Assembly: GCA_965277425.1 (NCBI GenBank)
Contig: CBDICR010000007.1
Span: 806,001-870,000, forward strand
Source: Poindextera sp965277425
Lineage (GTDB): Bacteria; Pseudomonadota; Alphaproteobacteria; Caulobacterales; Caulobacteraceae
Length of the DNA: 64,000 nucleotides
Reading direction: 5' to 3'
A model generated the notes under the pieces. It did no database searches, was not told the DNA's origin, and was given only the letters and a program-made list of their open reading frames with translations. Below are positions 6,923 to 15,448 of the stretch, one piece after another. Position 1 is the stretch's first letter. Each line of letters begins with the position of its first letter. The position numbers and the translations under genes were made by a program.

Positions 6923-8728
6923 GTGGCCCTGCTCCCGCACTCCGTCGCCGACACCGCCCTGACCCGGCTGTTTTCCGACGACGCGATGGCCGATCGCATC
7001 CGATGGTTCTCGCTGCCCGGCGGTCAGGTGCTTTGCGAGACGGGCGAAACCGCCGACGACCTCTATTTCGTGCGCGCCGGCCGGCTGGCCGCCATCCGCC
7101 ACGAGGAGGGCCAGGAACCGCAGTTTCTCGGCGTCATTCGCCCTGGCGAGCCGGCCGGCGAGATGGCCCTGATCGCCGGCGCGCCGCATTCCGCCAGCGT
7201 CGTCGCCATCCGCGACAGCGAGATCCTGTCCCTCAGCCGTGAGGATTTCTTCGACGCCGCCGAGCACAATCCCGCCCTGATGATCGAGCTGGCCCAGCTG
7301 ATGCTGCAGCGCTCGCGCCAGACCAGCGGGCGCAACACGGCGGGCGACCCCAGCGTCTTCGGCTTCGTCGGCTGCAGCGAAGACATCGCCACCCGCGAGT
7401 TCGTCGAACGCGTCGGGCGCGAGATCGAAGCGCTCGGCTATTCGGTCGCCACCGCCGGCGAGGAATCGCTGAGCGCGCCAACCGAGTGGTTCTCCAATGT
7501 CGAACAGGCGCACGACTTCGTCCTCTATGCCGCCGACTACGGACAGACGGCGTGGAAGGCTCTGGTCAGCCGCCAGGTCGACCGGCTCTTCCGCGTCGGT
7601 CGGGGCGACGCGCCGCCGCCGCGGCAGGTCGATCTCTTCGCCTCCCGCACCTTGCAGGAACTACTGGTCGATCTGATCCTGGTCCAGCCGGCCGGTCTGG
7701 CGCATCCGGCAGGTTCGGAGGCCTGGGTCGACGCGCTGATGCCGGCCAGGCTGTTCCACATCCGCGACCGCAGCCGCACCGACGTGACCCGCATCGCCAG
7801 GACCATCGCCGGCCTGTCGGTGGGACTGGTGCTGTCCGGCGGCGGCGCACGAGCCTACGCCCATGTCGGCGCGATCCGGGCGCTGCGCGAGGCCGGCGTG
7901 CCCATCGACTTCCTGGGCGGCGCCTCCATGGGCTCGATCGTGGCGGCCGCCGTCGCGGCGGGCTGGGACGACGACGAGATCGACCGGCGCATCAGGGCGG
8001 CCTTCGTCGACACCAGCCCCGTCGACGACATCGCCTTTCCGCTGATCGCCATGACCCTAGGCGAAAAGGTGCGCGCGCGGCTGCGCGAGCACTTCGGCGA
8101 CACCCAGATTTCCGACCTGTGGCTGCCCTTCTTCTGCGTCTCCTCGAACCTGACCTCCGGCGCCTATCAGCTGCATCGGCACGGCTCGCTGCGACATGCG
8201 CTGCGCGCCTCGATCGCCATTCCGGGCCTGTTGCCGCCGGTGACCCAGGACAACAACGTGCTGGTCGACGGCGCGGTGATGAAGACCTTTCCCGCCGACA
8301 TCATGCGCTCGATGCATCTGGGGCCGATCGTCGGGGTCGACGTCACCCGCGGGCGCAACATCACCGCCGACGAGGTGGCGCGACCGTCGTCGGTCTGGCG
8401 CTGGTTCTTGTCCGGCGAATGGCGCAAGGGCCCGCCGATCGTGTCGCTTTTGCTGCGCGCGGCCACGGTCACCGGCGGCCGCGACCTGGCCGCCAGCCGG
8501 CTCGCCACCGATGTGCTGGTGGCGCCGAAGGTCGACTCCATCGAGATCCGCGACTGGAAGGCCTACGACCCGGCCAAGCTGGCCGGACGCCAGGCCATGC
8601 TGGCGGCCCTGGCCGGCCTCACCCGGCCGATCACCGATCTCAGGCGCCGCCCGACCCTGATCGAGCAGGACGTGGCCAGGGTCGCCGCGCTCAGCCGGCT
8701 TGCCGCTTCACGCGATAGATCTGGATGA
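6923..8728 (+). CDS. Patatin-like phospholipase with N-terminal cyclic-nucleotide-binding domain
   Basis: About 601 residues. Residues about 10-130 form a cNMP-binding beta-roll (GGQVLCETGETADDLYFVRAGRL, GEPAGEMALIAGAPHSASV). Residues about 300-480 are a patatin hydrolase: oxyanion motif SGGGARAYAHVGAIRAL, nucleophile GASMGS (G-x-S-x-G) and catalytic VDGAVMKTFP (DGA). This is the bacterial neuropathy-target-esterase-like architecture, expected to hydrolyse phospholipid or lysophospholipid at the membrane under control of a nucleotide or an inactive sensor. GTG at 6923 starts 53 bases after fitB; the frame further upstream overlaps fitB. The 3' end overlaps the convergent gene by 38 bases. Confidence 0.85.
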   Translation: MALLPHSVADTALTRLFSDDAMADRIRWFSLPGGQVLCETGETADDLYFVRAGRLAAIRHEEGQEPQFLGVIRPGEPAGEMALIAGAPHSASVVAIRDSEILSLSREDFFDAAEHNPALMIELAQLMLQRSRQTSGRNTAGDPSVFGFVGCSEDIATREFVERVGREIEALGYSVATAGEESLSAPTEWFSNVEQAHDFVLYAADYGQTAWKALVSRQVDRLFRVGRGDAPPPRQVDLFASRTLQELLVDLILVQPAGLAHPAGSEAWVDALMPARLFHIRDRSRTDVTRIARTIAGLSVGLVLSGGGARAYAHVGAIRALREAGVPIDFLGGASMGSIVAAAVAAGWDDDEIDRRIRAAFVDTSPVDDIAFPLIAMTLGEKVRARLREHFGDTQISDLWLPFFCVSSNLTSGAYQLHRHGSLRHALRASIAIPGLLPPVTQDNNVLVDGAVMKTFPADIMRSMHLGPIVGVDVTRGRNITADEVARPSSVWRWFLSGEWRKGPPIVSLLLRAATVTGGRDLAASRLATDVLVAPKVDSIEIRDWKAYDPAKLAGRQAMLAALAGLTRPITDLRRRPTLIEQDVARVAALSRLAASRDRSG

Positions 8729-10496
8729 TCTGGTTCGGGGCCGAGACCCGCTCGATCCAGTCCGGAATACGACCGCGCCGAAGATCGCCCTCGAAGCCGC
8801 TCGGATTGATCCGCAGCGGATTGAGCTGGCAGTCGGCGACATAGGCGACGTTCAGCGCCTTCAGTCGCGCCCGCGCCAGCGAGGTCGGGCCGCCGAGCGC
8901 CTGATAGGCCTGCCAAATCCCCCAGGACATCCGATGATAGGGCGCGGCCAGCACCGAATCGCGGGTGTAGGCGAGGATGTGGGGGCCAAGGTCGATCTCC
9001 CCGAGCACCACCCCCGGCGGCAGCAGGGCGAGCGGGCCATAGGCCCTGCCCTCGAAACACTGGTCGTTGATGCCCGGCTTCGGCTTGGCGCCCGCCCGGC
9101 CCTGGACGACCGGCCCGGCCCGGGCAAGCGCTATATGCGGCATCAGGCCCAGCGCGCCATCGACGCCGACGGCGAGCAGCACCGGCGACAGCACCAAGCT
9201 CGCCACGGCGAGCGGAACCATGGCGCCGCGCCAGGCGACGCTGGCCAGCCAGCCGACGGCGGCGGCCAGGGTCGGGATGCCGAACCAGAAGGCGTAATCC
9301 TCCATCCGCCAGGCATGCGACGCGGCCACCACCGCCACCGCGACCAGCGCGCTCGCCAGCAGGGTCGGCCGGTCCCATCGCCGCCAGCGGACCAGCAGCA
9401 GCACCGCCGCCGCCGCGGCGGCCATCACGCCCATGAAGATCGAGATCAGGGCCGAATCGCGATGCTGCCGCCACACCGCGGGCCAGGACTGCAGTTCGCT
9501 GATGTGGTCGAACCAGATCGGGCGCAGGCGCGGGTCGACGGCGGCGAACGGCCCGTGCAAGCAGGCGGGGTCGGCGGCGATGTAGACGATCGCGGCCAGC
9601 GCGCCGATGACGGCGAGTTGCGCGACCCTGGCCTTAAGGCCGAACCGCGCGCCCCAGGTCGCGAAGGCCGCCACGCCAAGGCCGGCCACGAGGATGGCGC
9701 CGACCAGATTGGCGCCAAGGGAGTCGCAGAAGGGCAGCGGCCACCGGTCGGGCGGCGTCTGCACGGCGAAGAAGCCGAGCGTGGCGGCGACCAGGGACAG
9801 GCCATAGGCGCGGGCCGACCGGGCTTCGTCGGGGTCGATCGCGGCGGAAAGCGCGAAACTCGCCCCGGCGATGGCATGGAAGGCCAAGGCCTCGATGCCG
9901 ATGGCCAGGCCAAGGCCCGACGCCGCCCCGGCGATCGCCGCCAAACGCACCCGCTTCGTCCCGGCCATGGCGCCGGCGACGGCGATGACGGCCATGACGA
10001 TCTGGATATTGTGGTGGTCGATGCGCCCGGGGCGAAACTGCACGAACAGCGTCGCGTCGGTCAGCATCAAGAAGGCGCAGGCGAACAGCGCCACCTTGCC
10101 GCCCAGGCTGCGCGCGATGGACAGGCCGGCGATCACCGCCGGCGCGATCCAGAGCAGCGGCCAGGCGAAGCGCACGACCAGCTCGGCGCGCGCCGGCGAC
10201 GTCACCCGCCCGACCAGCCAAAGGCAGCTGGCGAGCGCGCCGTCGAGCAGCCTCGACCAGTGCATGAAAACCCCTTGAGGCGGCTGCAGGCGGGTGACCA
10301 GCTGATCGTACCAGCCGCGCCCGTGCAGCAGGTCGCGGACCATGACCAGCCGCATCGCGTCGTCGGTGTCGCCAAGCGTTCGGGTGATGTTGCCCTCGGT
10401 CCAGGCCAGCCCCACCCAGACCGCAAGCGTAATGGCGATCCCAAGCGCGATCAGCCGGCGGTTGGAGGTCAGGTCAGGGGTATCGGAAAACTTCAT
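8691..10496 (-). CDS. Polytopic membrane protein, GT-C glycosyltransferase-like (STT3-like motifs)
   Basis: 601 residues with about 11-13 predicted membrane spans and a soluble C-terminal domain (about 440-601). After the first span come DTDDAMRLVMVRDLL and, later, FRPGRIDHHNIQIVMAV; an early luminal acidic motif and a charged R-x-D-H-H-N loop are arranged as in GT-C enzymes such as oligosaccharyltransferases. No WWD-type signature is apparent, so it is not a standard PglB. It may transfer a lipid-linked sugar, or may only share the fold. It stands alone: the downstream gene is convergent, the upstream DUF899 gene is 270 bases away. Function is unproven. Confidence 0.6.
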   Translation of the reverse strand: MKFSDTPDLTSNRRLIALGIAITLAVWVGLAWTEGNITRTLGDTDDAMRLVMVRDLLHGRGWYDQLVTRLQPPQGVFMHWSRLLDGALASCLWLVGRVTSPARAELVVRFAWPLLWIAPAVIAGLSIARSLGGKVALFACAFLMLTDATLFVQFRPGRIDHHNIQIVMAVIAVAGAMAGTKRVRLAAIAGAASGLGLAIGIEALAFHAIAGASFALSAAIDPDEARSARAYGLSLVAATLGFFAVQTPPDRWPLPFCDSLGANLVGAILVAGLGVAAFATWGARFGLKARVAQLAVIGALAAIVYIAADPACLHGPFAAVDPRLRPIWFDHISELQSWPAVWRQHRDSALISIFMGVMAAAAAAVLLLVRWRRWDRPTLLASALVAVAVVAASHAWRMEDYAFWFGIPTLAAAVGWLASVAWRGAMVPLAVASLVLSPVLLAVGVDGALGLMPHIALARAGPVVQGRAGAKPKPGINDQCFEGRAYGPLALLPPGVVLGEIDLGPHILAYTRDSVLAAPYHRMSWGIWQAYQALGGPTSLARARLKALNVAYVADCQLNPLRINPSGFEGDLRRGRIPDWIERVSAPNQIIQIYRVKRQAG

Positions 10497-10630
10497 CGCG
10501 CTCGCGGGGGTCCTTTAAGCGCCATCTGCGCCGCGCCGCCGAGTCCGGTAAAGCGGCTTGGCGGCGCCCGACCATGGCCGACACGGACGAATTTGCGGTT
10601 AAGCTTCGGCGACGCGCGAGGTCGCCGGGA

Positions 10631-10681
10631 TCAGGCCGGGCGGGCGCCGCCGTCGGCTCCGGCGGCGCAGGCCGTGCTCAT
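10631..10681 (-). CDS. Possible micro-ORF, 16 residues
   Basis: In the 270-base gap between the DUF899 gene and the GT-C-like gene, an ATG with GGAG seven bases upstream opens a 16-codon frame (MSTACAAGADGGARPA). Ribosome-site quality is good but the peptide is tiny and no family is known. It could be a leader peptide for the downstream membrane-protein gene, or chance in GC-rich DNA. Nothing else is evident in this gap. Confidence 0.2.
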   Translation of the reverse strand: MSTACAAGADGGARPA

Positions 10682-10766
10682 GTTTGCTCTCCGACGAAAG
10701 GACGCGGTTGGCCGGATCATGTTCTGGGGCCTCAAACGCCGCCTGGCCAGCCGTCGAAATCTAGAT

Positions 10767-11453
10767 TCACTTGGAGTCGGTGACGACTTCGGCGGCGTAG
10801 TCGTCGTGCCAGTTCCACCACTTGTACGGCGGGGTCTGGGGATAGCCCTCCGGCGAGTCCTCCCACGCCTCCTGACGGCCGAGCGGCGTGGCGTCGAGAT
10901 AGCTCCAGGTCGTCCCCATCGCCTCATCGCCGCGGCTGTTGATAAAGCCGGTGCGGAACACCCGGTCACCGTCGCGGAAGAAGACGTTATGGCCGTGCCA
11001 TTCGTCCACGCCGAAGTCGGCGTCGAAGCCGTCCGTCAGCGTGTACCAGGGCATGTCCCAGCCCATCCGCGCCTTCAGCCGCGCGATGTCCGGCTGCGGC
11101 GCGCGCGAGACGTAGGCCAGGGTGGTGTCGCGGGCGTTCAGATGGTTCAGGTGGGACACCTGGTCGGCGCCGAAAGAGCAGCCGCGACAGGCGTGATCGG
11201 GCCATCCGAACACCCCGGGCTCGAAAAAGGCGCGGTAGACGATCAGTTGGCGGCGGCCGGCGAACAGGTCGAGCAGGCTCACCCGGCCCTTGGGCCCTTC
11301 GAAGGCGTACGCCTTTTCCACGGCCATCCACGGCATCCGCCGACGCTCGGCGGCCAGCGCGTCACGGGCGCGGGTCAAGGCCTTTTCCTTGACGAGCATC
11401 TGCTCGCGCGCGGCCTCCCAGGCCTGCGGCGACACGATCGGAGGTGTTTGCAT
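10767..11453 (-). CDS. DUF899 family (thioredoxin-like) protein
   Basis: 228 residues, DUF899 family, a thioredoxin-fold group of unproven function common in soil proteobacteria and actinobacteria. Diagnostic blocks: LLDLFAGRRQLIVYRAFFEPG, WPDHACRGCSFGADQV with the C-x-x-C pair, ARDTTLAYVSRAP, and a C-terminal tryptophan-rich stretch YKWWNWHDDY. ATG at 11453 was chosen over 11489 because AGGAG lies seven bases before it. The genes upstream on the same strand (SRPBCC and ArsR) form the usual context of this family and suggest one regulated unit. Confidence 0.82.
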   Translation of the reverse strand: MQTPPIVSPQAWEAAREQMLVKEKALTRARDALAAERRRMPWMAVEKAYAFEGPKGRVSLLDLFAGRRQLIVYRAFFEPGVFGWPDHACRGCSFGADQVSHLNHLNARDTTLAYVSRAPQPDIARLKARMGWDMPWYTLTDGFDADFGVDEWHGHNVFFRDGDRVFRTGFINSRGDEAMGTTWSYLDATPLGRQEAWEDSPEGYPQTPPYKWWNWHDDYAAEVVTDSK

Positions 11454-11497
11454 CGTTGATCTCCTGTCTATCGGGATGCCGTTTTGCACCGGTGCGC

Positions 11498-11965
11498 TCA
11501 GTCCTGTTCTCCCGCGACGGCGTCGATCCGCTGGACAACCGTCTTCCAGCCCTCGCTCATGCCCTTGAACGCTGTCTCGTTCCTCGGCAGCACGAAGCCG
11601 GAATGGACAAGACGAATGCGCGTCCCGCCCTCGACCCGGGTCAAGGCCAGGTCGACGACCGTGTTCAGCCGCGCGCCGTAGCCGACATTGGCGTCATGGC
11701 CGCCCCGCCACTCATAGATCAGGCGCTCGTTGGGGACCGCGTCCAGCACCAGGCAATGGATGACGCCGTCCCAGGCGCCAGCCGCTGTGGTCTGATAGGT
11801 GAAGCGCGTGCCCTTGACCGGCTCGAAACCGGTCGGCGTCATCATCAGCCAACGGCGTATCAGGCCTGGCGTGGTCAGGGTTTTCCACACCAGCTCGGGC
11901 GCGTGCGGAAAGACCTCATCGACGATGATCTCGTGGGTGTCGGCCAGGGTCGCGGAATCGCTCAT
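11498..11965 (-). CDS. SRPBCC / AHSA1-type domain protein
   Basis: 155 residues, a helix-grip fold resembling activator of Hsp90 ATPase 1 C-terminal domains. It begins EIIVDEVFPHAPELVWKTLTTPGLIRRWLM and continues with GTRFTYQTTAAGAWDGVIHCLV and TVVDLALTRVEGGTRIRLVHSGF, ending with a helix KGMSEGWKTVVQRID. These proteins bind hydrophobic ligands; the ligand here is unknown. The start ATG overlaps the stop of the ArsR gene by four bases, the classical arsR-AHSA1 pair, so it is probably repressed by that regulator. Confidence 0.85.
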   Translation of the reverse strand: MSDSATLADTHEIIVDEVFPHAPELVWKTLTTPGLIRRWLMMTPTGFEPVKGTRFTYQTTAAGAWDGVIHCLVLDAVPNERLIYEWRGGHDANVGYGARLNTVVDLALTRVEGGTRIRLVHSGFVLPRNETAFKGMSEGWKTVVQRIDAVAGEQD

Positions 11966-12291
11966 GGGTCGATCTCCTTCAAAAGGCTTCTGAGGTTGGC
12001 GAACCGGTCGCGCCAGAAGACGGCGTAGTCGCCCATCCAGTCGACCAGGGGCGCGAGCCCTTGCGGCTCGGCGCGATAATAGACGTGGCGCCCCTCCGGG
12101 CGCTCGGTGACCAGGCCAGCCCGGCGCAACGACTTAAGATGTTGCGAAATGGCCCCCTGGGTCACGCCGCTGCCGCGCGTCAGCTCCAGCACGGTGATCT
12201 CGTCCGCCCCGACGATCCGCTCGAAAACGGCCCGCCGCGTGGCGTCGGCCAGGGTGCGCATGACGGTGTCGATGGAGGCGGCTTCGATCAC
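11962..12291 (-). CDS. ArsR-family HTH transcriptional regulator
   Basis: 109 residues, a stand-alone winged helix. VMRTLADATRRAVFERIV starts the fold, and RGSGVTQGAISQHLKSLRRAGLV is the recognition helix, followed by the wing EGRHVYYRAEPQGL and WMGDYAVFW. No cysteine metal site is visible; this subgroup usually pairs with AHSA1 proteins. It heads the operon ArsR-SRPBCC (overlapping by ATGA) and perhaps DUF899. A long symmetrical palindrome begins 10 bases upstream of its start, indicating autoregulation. Confidence 0.88.
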   Translation of the reverse strand: MIEAASIDTVMRTLADATRRAVFERIVGADEITVLELTRGSGVTQGAISQHLKSLRRAGLVTERPEGRHVYYRAEPQGLAPLVDWMGDYAVFWRDRFANLRSLLKEIDP

Positions 12292-12300
12292 GGACGATAC

Positions 12301-12334
12301 ATTAGCTCACACTAATGCATTAGTCAACGCTAAT
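12301..12334. promoter_or_regulatory. Nested palindromic operator of the ArsR-SRPBCC operon
   Basis: A perfect 14-base palindrome ACTAATGCATTAGT (12311-12324) is bracketed by ATTAGC (12301-12306) and GCTAAT (12329-12334), all centred on 12317.5. The inner and outer half-sites share the ATTAG core. Position just upstream of the ArsR start makes this the probable operator; the same inner/outer design occurs at 489-520. Confidence 0.65.
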
Positions 12335-12431
12335 TCGTTTTCGGGCTTAACTTGGCGAAAAGCAGCCCGTGCACAGCCGATGAACATCCCCGGCTCGTCC
12401 GTTCACAGCCGCACGGGACCCCGCCATCGAC

Positions 12432-12449
12432 GCGAAAACGAGTTTTCGC
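12432..12449. promoter_or_regulatory. Inverted repeat and GANTC site in the hdaA promoter region
   Basis: GCGAAAAC-GA-GTTTTCGC has 8-base arms and lies 38 bases before hdaA. A GATTC (12453-12457), the CcrM methylation target of Caulobacterales, follows immediately. Either could serve cell-cycle control of hdaA; no known regulator consensus was recognised in the palindrome. Confidence 0.35.
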
Positions 12450-12487
12450 TATGATTCGCGGGTGATTTTCACTTTCGGATACGTCGC

Positions 12488-13171
12488 GTGGACCGCCAGC
12501 TTCGCCTAGAGCTCGGCCGGCCCATGCCCTTTCGGCGCGCGGATTTCATCGTCTCTCCCGCGAACGCCGACGCGGTGCGAGCCTTGGACGCGTGGCCGAA
12601 CTGGCATGGCGGCTGCCTGACCCTGACCGGGCCCGCCGGCGCCGGCAAGAGCCACTTGGCGCTGACCTGGGCCGCCCACGCGCAGGCCGCGATCCTGCGC
12701 AGCGGCGAGCTTGCCGCGCCGCTCGACCTCGAACGCCTGGCCGGACGCCCGGTGCTGCTGGAGGACGCCGACAGGGGCGCCGGCGACGAGGTCCTGTTCC
12801 ACCTGATCAACATGGCCGGCGCCCCCGGCGGCGGCCTGCTCTTGACCGCCCGCGCCGCGCCGACCGCTTGGCCGGCCGCCCTGCCCGACCTGCGCTCGCG
12901 GCTGAACGCGCTGCCGGTGGCCGAGCTGCCGGCGCCGGACGACGCGGTGCTGGAAGCGACCTTGAGCAAATTCTTCCGTGAGCGGAACATCAGGCCGACC
13001 GACGATCTCATTCCCTATCTTTTGCGCCGAATCGAACGCTCGATCCCCCGGGCCTTGCAGATCGTGGTGCTGCTCGACGAAGCGGCGGACGCCGAGCAAA
13101 GGCCGATTTCCCGGGCGCTGGCGCGACAGATTCTTGAAAACGAAGGCGCGGGGTCCGACCTGTTCGACTGA
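12488..13171 (+). CDS. hdaA: HdaA, DnaA-inactivating AAA+ protein
   Basis: 227 residues. Homologue of Hda, which with the sliding clamp stimulates ATP hydrolysis by DnaA and prevents re-initiation of replication. The N-terminus carries a clamp-binding-like QLRLELG motif at residues 4-10. The AAA+ core has Walker A GPAGAGKSHLAL and a degenerate Walker B VLLEDADRG; the C-terminal lid contains ERSIPRALQIVVLLD. The GTG start at 12488 retains the clamp motif. The order hdaA-ppk-ppx is familiar from Caulobacterales. Upstream lie an inverted repeat and a GANTC site. Confidence 0.88.
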   Translation: MDRQLRLELGRPMPFRRADFIVSPANADAVRALDAWPNWHGGCLTLTGPAGAGKSHLALTWAAHAQAAILRSGELAAPLDLERLAGRPVLLEDADRGAGDEVLFHLINMAGAPGGGLLLTARAAPTAWPAALPDLRSRLNALPVAELPAPDDAVLEATLSKFFRERNIRPTDDLIPYLLRRIERSIPRALQIVVLLDEAADAEQRPISRALARQILENEGAGSDLFD

Positions 13172-13230
13172 GGGCTTGCGGCGCTGCGTAGGCTGAGCGA
13201 CAAGCTTCAAGGTCCCCCCGCGGAACCGCC

Positions 13231-15447
13231 ATGACCGACATCGCGATCGCCGACGCCATTCCCGAAACCCTGACGCCAGTGCCCTCCAGCCCGGCGCTGG
13301 ACGCGGCGCTGATCGGTTCGAACGACCGCTTCATCAACCGCGAACTGTCCTGGCTCGCCTTCAACGAGCGCGTGCTGGAAGAGAGCGAAAATCCGCGCCA
13401 TCCGCTGCTGGAGCGGCTGCGCTTCCTGTCGATCTCGGCGGCCAATCTCGACGAGTTCTATATGGTCCGCGTCGCCGGCTTGAAGGACCTGGTGCGGGAG
13501 AATATCCGCGTGGTCAGCCAGGAAGGCCTGACCGCGGCCGAACAGCTCGCCCGCATCAACGATTCCGCCGCGACCTTGATGGGTGACCAGCAAAGGCGCT
13601 GGCGCGACCTGCGCCGCGAGCTCAAATCCGAGGGCCTGGTGGTGATCGACGCCGCCGACGTCTCGCTGCTGGAGCGCGCCTGGCTGGCGGACATATTCCA
13701 GAGCCAGCTTTTCCCGGTGCTGACCCCGCTGGCGATCGACCCGGCGCACCCCTTCCCCTTCATCCCGAACCTCGCCTTCTCCCTGGTGCTCAAGCTGAAG
13801 CGCGGCTCGGACGGCAAACCCTTCTACGCCTTGGTGCCCGTACCGGCGCAGGTGGCGCGCTTCTGGGAGCTGCCACGCACCACCAACAGCCGAACGCGCC
13901 GCGCTGTGCGCCGCTTCCTGTCGCTGGAAGGGGTGCTGGCCCTCTTCCTGGATCAGCTCTTTCCGGGCTGCGAGGTCGAGGGCTCCGGGGTTTTCCGGCT
14001 GATCCGCGACAGCGATGTGGAGATCGAAGAAGAAGCCGAGGACCTGGTGCGCGAGTTCGAGATGCGCCTGCGCCAGCGCCGCCTGGGATCGGTGGTGCGC
14101 ATCGAGTTCGAAGCCTTGATGCCGGAGGAACTGCGCCACTTCATCGCCGGCAACCTGCACGCCCAACCGCAGGATATCATCCTGGTCGACGGCATGCTGG
14201 GCCTGGACGAGCTGTCCCAGCTCATCCCCGCCGACCGCCAGGACCTGAAGTTCCGCCCGTTCGAGCCGCGCTTTCCCGAACGCATCCGCGACCATGGCGG
14301 CGACTGTTTCGCCGCCATCCGCGAGAAGGACATCCTGGTTCATCACCCGTTCGAGAGCTTCGACGTGGTGGTGCAGTTCCTCAGGCAGGCGGCGCGCGAC
14401 CCGAACGTGCTGGCGATCAAGCAGACCCTCTACCGCACCTCGCAGGACAGTCCGATCGTCGCGGCCCTGATCGAGGCGGCGGACAACGGCAAGAACGTCA
14501 CCGCCCTGGTCGAGATCAAGGCCCGCTTCGACGAGGCGGCCAACCTGAAGTGGGCCAGGGACCTGGAGCGCGCCGGCGTCCACGTCGTCTTCGGCTTCGT
14601 CGAGTACAAGACCCACGCCAAGCTCTCGATCGTGGTGCGGCGCGAGGGCGAGGCCTTGCGGACCTACTGCCATTTCGGCACCGGCAACTATCATCCGCAG
14701 ACGGCGAAGATCTACACCGACCTGTCGCTGTTCACCTGCGACGCCGCCCTCGCCCGCGATTCCGGCAAGCTGTTCAACTTCATCACCGGTTACGCCGTGC
14801 CGGAAAAGCTGGAGAAGCTGTCCTTTTCGCCGGTCACTCTGAAGGCCGACCTGTTGAAGCTGATCGCCCAGGAGGCGGAGAACGCCAAGGCCGGCAAGCC
14901 GGCGGCCATCTGGGCCAAGCTGAACGCCCTGGTCGACCCCATCATCATCGACGCGCTTTACCGGGCGAGCCAGGCGGGGGTGAGCATCGAGCTGGTCATC
15001 CGCGGCATCTGTTGCCTGCGCCCCGGCATAGCCGGCCTTTCCGACAATATCCGGGTGAAAAGCATCGTCGGCCGCTTCCTCGAGCACGCCCGCATCGTCG
15101 CGTTCGCCAACGGCCACGCCATGCCCAGTCCCAAGGCCCGGGTCTTCATCTCCTCGGCCGACTGGATGCCGCGCAACCTCGATCGGCGGGTGGAGTCCCT
15201 GGTTCCGGTCGAGAACCCCACCACCCATCAGCAGGTTCTGGCCCAGATCATGGTCGCCAACCTCAACGACCAGGCGCAGAGCTGGGCCATGGACGGCCAG
15301 GGGCGCTATAGGCGCGCGGCCAATTGGGACCGGCCGAAAGCCTTTTCCGCCCACCAGTACTTCATGACCAATCCCAGCCTCTCCGGCCGCGGCCAGAAGG
15401 TCAAAGACCTGCCGCGCGCGTTCGAGCACGTCGGCGCAGGACGCTAG
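13231..15447 (+). CDS. ppk1: Polyphosphate kinase
   Basis: 738 residues, full length. Makes inorganic polyphosphate from ATP reversibly. The N-terminal domain starts RFINRELSWLAFNERVLEE, with the middle domain SISAANLDEFYMVRVAGLKD. The catalytic half contains FVEYKTHAKLSIVVRRE with the histidine expected to be phosphorylated, FGTGNYHP, and the second conserved loop ISSADWMPRNLDRRVE. Only one base separates its stop from the ppx GTG, so synthesis and breakdown enzymes are co-expressed. Confidence 0.95.
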   Translation: MTDIAIADAIPETLTPVPSSPALDAALIGSNDRFINRELSWLAFNERVLEESENPRHPLLERLRFLSISAANLDEFYMVRVAGLKDLVRENIRVVSQEGLTAAEQLARINDSAATLMGDQQRRWRDLRRELKSEGLVVIDAADVSLLERAWLADIFQSQLFPVLTPLAIDPAHPFPFIPNLAFSLVLKLKRGSDGKPFYALVPVPAQVARFWELPRTTNSRTRRAVRRFLSLEGVLALFLDQLFPGCEVEGSGVFRLIRDSDVEIEEEAEDLVREFEMRLRQRRLGSVVRIEFEALMPEELRHFIAGNLHAQPQDIILVDGMLGLDELSQLIPADRQDLKFRPFEPRFPERIRDHGGDCFAAIREKDILVHHPFESFDVVVQFLRQAARDPNVLAIKQTLYRTSQDSPIVAALIEAADNGKNVTALVEIKARFDEAANLKWARDLERAGVHVVFGFVEYKTHAKLSIVVRREGEALRTYCHFGTGNYHPQTAKIYTDLSLFTCDAALARDSGKLFNFITGYAVPEKLEKLSFSPVTLKADLLKLIAQEAENAKAGKPAAIWAKLNALVDPIIIDALYRASQAGVSIELVIRGICCLRPGIAGLSDNIRVKSIVGRFLEHARIVAFANGHAMPSPKARVFISSADWMPRNLDRRVESLVPVENPTTHQQVLAQIMVANLNDQAQSWAMDGQGRYRRAANWDRPKAFSAHQYFMTNPSLSGRGQKVKDLPRAFEHVGAGR

Positions 15448-15448
15448 C

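Noticed and set aside
8700..11459. Open frame of 919 codons on the plus strand
   Set aside because: It is antisense to the GT-C-like gene and the DUF899 gene, whose proteins are recognisable; its translation is arginine/glycine/histidine-rich low-complexity, typical of shadows in GC-rich DNA.
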